This document shows, one piece after another, positions 6,495-9,440 of a DNA stretch of 9,440 nucleotides; the stretch's first letter is position 1; each line of letters starts with the position of its first letter. Source of the DNA: RH-AL1 sp964243435 (GTDB lineage: Bacteria; Pseudomonadota; Alphaproteobacteria; Rhizobiales; Beijerinckiaceae); assembly GCA_964243435.1 (NCBI GenBank), contig CAXTFM010000143.1, positions 1-9,440 of the forward strand. Reading direction: 5' to 3'. The position numbers and the translations under genes were made by a program. The notes under the pieces were generated by a model that did not search any database, was not told the DNA's origin, and saw only the letters and a list, made by a program, of their open reading frames with translations.

Positions 6495-6511
6495 GGTCAG
6501 AACCGACCATG
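6492..6511 (-). promoter_or_regulatory. perfect inverted repeat enclosing the cdh start codon
   Basis: CATGGTC (6492-6498) and GACCATG (6505-6511) are exact reverse complements with a six-base spacer (AGAACC on plus). In cdh mRNA this gives a 7-bp hairpin whose 3' arm contains the cdh AUG (6494-6492), while the 5' arm carries a second, out-of-frame AUG (6510-6508). It could block initiation, or at DNA level be an operator. The symmetry is seen; function is inferred. Confidence 0.45.
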
Positions 6512-6618
6512 CCAGATCGATCCTTGTCGTCCGATGAACGGCTGGCGCGCTCGGGCACGACAGGAACGTTCAAGTCCGCCCGCGCCAATCGGCAAGGGCC
6601 GCTGCCGAGACACCCGAC

Positions 6619-6673
6619 CCTGTCCGGCGACGCCGCAACTGCGATGCCGGGGCGTCGCAGCCGACCGGACAGG
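6619..6673. repeat. compound inverted repeat upstream of cdh
   Basis: Outer arms CCTGTCCGG (6619-6627) and CCGGACAGG (6665-6673) are perfect 9-bp complements. Two alternative inner stems are possible. One pairs CGACGCC (6628-6634) with GGCGTCG (6651-6657), extending the outer stem to 16 bp with a 7-base bulge. The other pairs CTGCGATG (6639-6646) with CGTCGCAG (6653-6660) around a six-base CCGGGG loop, with one G-U pair in the plus-strand RNA. No T-run flanks either side, so it is not a standard intrinsic terminator. It lies between the DUF1328 gene and cdh and could be a structured leader, an intergenic repeat (REP-like) or a small RNA part. No other copy is obvious in this window. Confidence 0.6.
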
Positions 6674-6744
6674 TACTGCGCCAAACCGACGGGAATCGCG
6701 CGTACCAGCCTCGTCGACCGAGGCGCGCGCACCACGTCGACGGT

Positions 6745-6921
6745 TCAGCGCCGGACGAAGTTCATGATCAACGAGATGATGAGCAGAATGATCGCGACGT
6801 AGAAGATCAGCGAGGCAGCACTCGATGCCGCGCCGGCCGCGCCGCCGAAGCCAAGGAAGCCCGCCACCACGGCGATGACGAGAAAGACCAAAGCCCAGTA
6901 AAGAAGGTTGCCGACCGGCAT
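6745..6921 (-). CDS. DUF1328 (UPF0391) small membrane protein
   Basis: This is a 58-aa protein starting MPVGNLLYWALVF and ending SLIMNFVRR. The pattern LLYWALVFLVIAVVAGFLGFGG (6-27), then a small Ala/Ser/Gly linker (28-36) and a second hydrophobic stretch SLIFYVAIILLIISLIM (37-53), is diagnostic of DUF1328, the family of E. coli YtjA. It has two transmembrane helices with a glycine-rich hinge. The function of the family is not established; members are widespread in alpha- and gammaproteobacteria. Start ATG 6921 has GGGAG (6934-6930) eight bases upstream, and the stop is TGA 6747-6745. Two tandem candidate promoters sit just upstream, one EcfG-like, so general stress induction is plausible. 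It lies 101 bases downstream of alaS and 250 bases upstream of cdh, all on the same strand. Confidence 0.9.
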   Translation of the reverse strand: MPVGNLLYWALVFLVIAVVAGFLGFGGAAGAASSAASLIFYVAIILLIISLIMNFVRR

Positions 6922-6948
6922 CGCAGTTGCTCCCAGAGTTCGGGATTG

Positions 6949-6974
6949 AAACAGGCAGCAGCTGGTCCGGTTCC
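6949..6974 (-). promoter_or_regulatory. candidate EcfG-type (general stress) promoter for the DUF1328 gene
   Basis: On the minus strand GGAAC (6974-6970) is followed after 17 bases by GTTT (6952-6949), that is GGAAC-N16-TGTT. Alphaproteobacterial EcfG/RpoE2 sigma factors recognise close to GGAAC-N16/17-CGTT, so the match lacks only the C before GTT. The -10 ends 27 bases before the start codon, and the GGGAG ribosome site lies between. The sigma-factor assignment is inferred. Confidence 0.5.
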
Positions 6975-7003
6975 CCTATACTTGGTAATTTCAGCAATGG
7001 CAA
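6975..7003 (-). promoter_or_regulatory. candidate sigma70-type promoter for the DUF1328 gene
   Basis: On the minus strand TTGCCA (7003-6998, 5 of 6 to TTGACA) and TATAGG (6980-6975, 4 of 6 to TATAAT) are separated by 17 bases. The predicted start is near 6968, giving a leader of about 47 bases. This patch is clearly AT-richer than its surroundings. Its -10 abuts the EcfG-like -35, so the two polymerase forms would compete for the same DNA. Confidence 0.6.
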
Positions 7004-7020
7004 GACTACTATGTCTTTTT
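7002..7020 (+). terminator. weak hairpin with T-run just past alaS
   Basis: AAGAC (7002-7006), a six-base loop and GTCTT (7013-7017) form a 5-bp stem that runs into three more T residues (7018-7020) on the plus strand. It could stop antisense transcription entering alaS. On the minus strand, the alaS direction, the same hairpin follows an A-run rather than a T-run, so it is a poor alaS terminator. The short, AT-rich stem makes this a weak call, and it overlaps the sigma70-like -35. Confidence 0.25.
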
Positions 7021-7022
7021 AC

Positions 7023-9440
7023 TCAGGCAGCGGCCTGGGTGAGCAGTGCGCCGACGGCGTCGATCGCGCGCTGGGATGCGTGGCCGTCCGGTCCGCCGGC
7101 CTGCGCCATGTCGCGCCGGCCGCCGCCGCCCTTGCCGCCAAGTTCCGCCGCCGCGGCGCGCACGAGGCCGACCGCGTCGAAGCGCGCGATGAGGTCCGCC
7201 GTGACGCCGACGACCACGCCGGCCTTGCCGTCACCGCTGACGCCGACGATGGCGACGATCCCCGACCCGATCGACTGCTTGGCCTCGTCGGCGAGCGCTT
7301 TGAGATCCTTCATCTCGACGCCGGACACGGCGCGCCCGAGGAAGCGCACGCCGGCGACCTCCGCGAACGCCGGCGCGGCGGCACCGCCCTCGCCGGCCAT
7401 GGCGAGCTTGCGGCGCGCGTCCGACAGCTCGCGCTCCAGCCGACGCCGCTCGTCGAGGAGGACGGCAAGCCGCCGGCCGGCCTCGTCCTCGGGGGCTTTG
7501 AGCAGGGCGGCGAGTTCGTCGAGGTTCGACGACTTGGCGTTGAGGTGGTGGCGCGCGGCCGCGCCAGTCTTCGCCTCGATGCGTCGCACGCCCGCCGCCA
7601 CCGCCCCCTCCGACACGATGGTCACCAGCCCGATGTCGCCGGTGCGCGCCACATGGATGCCGCCGCAAAGCTCGACGGAGAAGGCCGCTTCCTGCACCTC
7701 ATCCTGCGCATCCCGGGCACGGCCCATGGACACCACGCGGACCTCGTCGCCGTACTTCTCGCCGAACAGGGCACGGGCGCCGGAGCGCATCGCCTCCTCC
7801 GCCGCCATCTGCCGGGTGACCACCGGCGTATTCTCGAGCACGGCGCGGTTGGCGATGTCCTCGACCCGCGCCAACTCTCCCGGCGCGATCGGTTTGCCGT
7901 GGGCGAAATCGAAGCGCAGCCGGTCGGGCGCGACGAGCGACCCCTTCTGCGCGACGTGATCGCCGAGCGTCAGCCGCAGCGCCTCGTGGAGCAGGTGGGT
8001 GGCGGAATGGTTGGCGCGGATCGCACCGCGCCGCGCGCGGTCGACGCTGGCCTCGACCACGGCGCCAAGGCGCAGCGTGCCGGCCTCGACCAAACCCTCG
8101 TGGACGACAAGGTCGCCGAGCTTCTTATGCGTGCCCGTGACCGCGACGCGCAACGCCTCGCCCGCGCGAAGCGTCCCGGTGTCGCCGACCTGCCCGCCGG
8201 ACTCGCCGTAAAAGGGCGTCTGATTGAGCACCACCGCGACCCTGTCGCCGACCGAGGCGGAATCGACGCCGGCGCCGTCCCCGAGGAGCGCGACCACCTT
8301 GGCCTCGACGCTCTCGGCGGCGTAGCCGAGGAACTCGCTGGCGCCGACAGCGTCGCGCACGGCGAACCAGTGCGTTTCGGTGAAGGCATCGCCCGAGCCG
8401 GCCCAGGCGCGGCGGGCATCCGCTTTCTGCCGCGCCATCGCCGCGTCGAAACCGGCGAGGTCGACGGCGAGGCCCTTGGCGCGCAGGGCATCCTGGGTAA
8501 GGTCGAGCGGAAAGCCGTAGGTGTCGTAAAGCTTGAACGCCACCTCGCCGGGCAGGGTGCCGCGATCCGGCAGCCGCTCCGCCTCGTCGTCAAGCATGGC
8601 GAGGCCGCGCGCAAGGGTGATGCGGAAGCGCGTCTCTTCCAGCCGCAACGTTTCGCTGACGAGCGCCTCGGCGCGCGCCAGCTCGGGATAGGCTTGGCCC
8701 ATCTCGCGCACCAGCACGGGCACCAGGCGCCACAGCAGCGGCTCCGCGGCACCGAGCATCTGCGCGTGGCGCATGGCGCGGCGCATGATCCGGCGCAGCA
8801 CGTAGCCGCGCCCCTCGTTCGACGGCAGCACGCCATCGGCAACGAGGAAGGCGCAGGCGCGCAGGTGATCGGCGATGACGCGGTGGCTCGCCCGCAGCGG
8901 CCCGCGCGGGTCGGTGCCGGTGGCGTCGGCAATGGCGCCGATCAACACCCGGAACAGGTCGATATCGTAGTTCGAATGCACGCCCTGGAGGAGGGCCGCA
9001 ATGCGCTCCAACCCCATGCCGGTGTCGATGGACGGGCGCGGCAGCGAGCGGCGCTCGGTTTTCGACACCTGCTCGTATTGCATGAAGACGAGGTTCCAGA
9101 ACTCCAGGAAGCGGTCACCGTCCGCGTCGGCGCTGCCGGGCGGCCCACCGGCCAGTGCCTCGCCCTGGTCGAGGAAGATTTCCGAGCAGGGGCCGCAGGG
9201 ACCGACGTCGCCCATCGACCAGAAATTGTCGCTGGTCGGGATGCGGATGATCCGCGACTCGGAGAAGCCGGCGATCTTGCGCCACAGCGCGTGGGCGTCG
9301 TCGTCGTCGTGATAGACGGTGACGAGTAGGCGGTCGACCGGCAGGTCGAACGTCTTGGTGATCAACGTCCACGCCCGCTCGATCGCCTCGGCCTTGAAAT
9401 AGTCGCCGAAGGAGAAGTTGCCGAGCATCTCGAAGAAGGT
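7023..9440 (-). CDS. alaS: alanyl-tRNA synthetase, 5' end cut by window edge
   Basis: AlaS charges tRNA-Ala with alanine in the cytosol and hydrolyses mischarged Ser/Gly-tRNA-Ala. The frame enters the window at 9440 as TFFEMLGNFSFGDYF, so about 85-90 N-terminal residues (class II motif 1 region) lie outside; 805 residues are present against about 880 in the family. In fragment numbering: the aminoacylation core with GDVGPCGPCSEIF (77-89), FWNLVFMQYE (114-123) and GMGLERIA (141-148); the tRNA-recognition region with NEGRGYVLRRIMRRA; the editing domain with HSATH (478-482) and CGGIH (592-596), supplying zinc ligands His478, His482, Cys592 and His596; and the C-Ala domain with the glycine loop GGKGGGG (768-774) and DMAQAGG. 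The residue between the Gly pair and His is Ile, where CGGTH is usual. The frame is intact to TGA 7025-7023. The internal ATG at 9428 is not the start. Confidence 0.97.
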   Translation of the reverse strand, partial: TFFEMLGNFSFGDYFKAEAIERAWTLITKTFDLPVDRLLVTVYHDDDDAHALWRKIAGFSESRIIRIPTSDNFWSMGDVGPCGPCSEIFLDQGEALAGGPPGSADADGDRFLEFWNLVFMQYEQVSKTERRSLPRPSIDTGMGLERIAALLQGVHSNYDIDLFRVLIGAIADATGTDPRGPLRASHRVIADHLRACAFLVADGVLPSNEGRGYVLRRIMRRAMRHAQMLGAAEPLLWRLVPVLVREMGQAYPELARAEALVSETLRLEETRFRITLARGLAMLDDEAERLPDRGTLPGEVAFKLYDTYGFPLDLTQDALRAKGLAVDLAGFDAAMARQKADARRAWAGSGDAFTETHWFAVRDAVGASEFLGYAAESVEAKVVALLGDGAGVDSASVGDRVAVVLNQTPFYGESGGQVGDTGTLRAGEALRVAVTGTHKKLGDLVVHEGLVEAGTLRLGAVVEASVDRARRGAIRANHSATHLLHEALRLTLGDHVAQKGSLVAPDRLRFDFAHGKPIAPGELARVEDIANRAVLENTPVVTRQMAAEEAMRSGARALFGEKYGDEVRVVSMGRARDAQDEVQEAAFSVELCGGIHVARTGDIGLVTIVSEGAVAAGVRRIEAKTGAAARHHLNAKSSNLDELAALLKAPEDEAGRRLAVLLDERRRLERELSDARRKLAMAGEGGAAAPAFAEVAGVRFLGRAVSGVEMKDLKALADEAKQSIGSGIVAIVGVSGDGKAGVVVGVTADLIARFDAVGLVRAAAAELGGKGGGGRRDMAQAGGPDGHASQRAIDAVGALLTQAAA

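Noticed and set aside
6564..6571. GAACGTTC 8-bp palindrome as a LexA-type SOS box
   Set aside because: Alphaproteobacterial LexA uses GTTC-N7-GTTC direct repeats, which are not present; a single short palindrome is not enough.
6027..6767. 246-codon plus-strand open frame over cdh and the gap upstream of it
   Set aside because: Antisense to cdh and to the 3' end of the DUF1328 gene, with no recognisable motif.
6497..7003. 168-codon minus-strand open frame over the DUF1328 gene and upstream of cdh
   Set aside because: It is in a different frame from the DUF1328 gene, which has clear family identity and a good ribosome site; it also crosses the promoters.
6927..9329. 800-codon plus-strand open frame over alaS
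   Set aside because: Long but a plain antisense shadow of alaS; no domain, and composition mirrors the alaS codon pattern.

Overview
This is a GC-rich chromosomal window, and I read it as alphaproteobacterial, probably Hyphomicrobiales (Rhizobiales)-like. The signs are the DnaN sequence, a basic N-terminal extension on RlmB, a MctP-like symporter paired with a DUF3311 protein, a DUF1328 small membrane protein and a candidate EcfG-type promoter. The genus cannot be fixed from the sequence alone. The content is mostly housekeeping. I see no insertion sequence, prophage, CRISPR array, defence island or toxin-antitoxin pair. Very long antisense open frames occur on both strands, as expected at this GC content.

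Layout. At 1-1057 (minus) lies most of a myo-inositol-1-phosphate synthase, cut at its C-terminus by the window edge. A 330-base gap follows, then tRNA-Tyr(GUA) on the minus strand (1388-1472) with a strong sigma70-type promoter at 1539-1567. Divergent from it is the 23S rRNA 2'-O-methyltransferase gene rlmB (1652-2632, plus). It converges, with only 7 bases between stops, on a sodium:solute symporter gene (2640-4172, minus). That gene is translationally coupled through a GTGA overlap to a DUF3311 membrane protein gene (4169-4363, minus). A 231-base divergent gap leads to dnaN (4595-5713, plus), which converges on cdh, a periplasmic-type CDP-diacylglycerol pyrophosphatase gene (5742-6494, minus). 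The 250 bases upstream of cdh carry a notable compound inverted repeat. A DUF1328 gene of 58 codons (6745-6921, minus) follows, with two tandem candidate promoters (sigma70-like and EcfG-like). Finally there is most of alaS (7023-9440, minus), cut at its N-terminus by the window edge.

How the genes relate. Translation (alaS, tRNA-Tyr, rlmB) and replication (dnaN) dominate. Ino1 and Cdh both touch phospholipid head-group metabolism: inositol phosphate supply and CDP-diacylglycerol turnover. They are far apart and not in one operon, so a functional link is speculation. The DUF3311/symporter pair is a carboxylate-type uptake unit.

I did not find a convincing undescribed system. The best leads are the compound inverted repeat at 6619-6673, the perfect inverted repeat that encloses the cdh start codon, the tandem sigma70/EcfG-like promoters before the DUF1328 gene, and an Ile in place of the usual Thr in the zinc motif of the AlaS editing domain.
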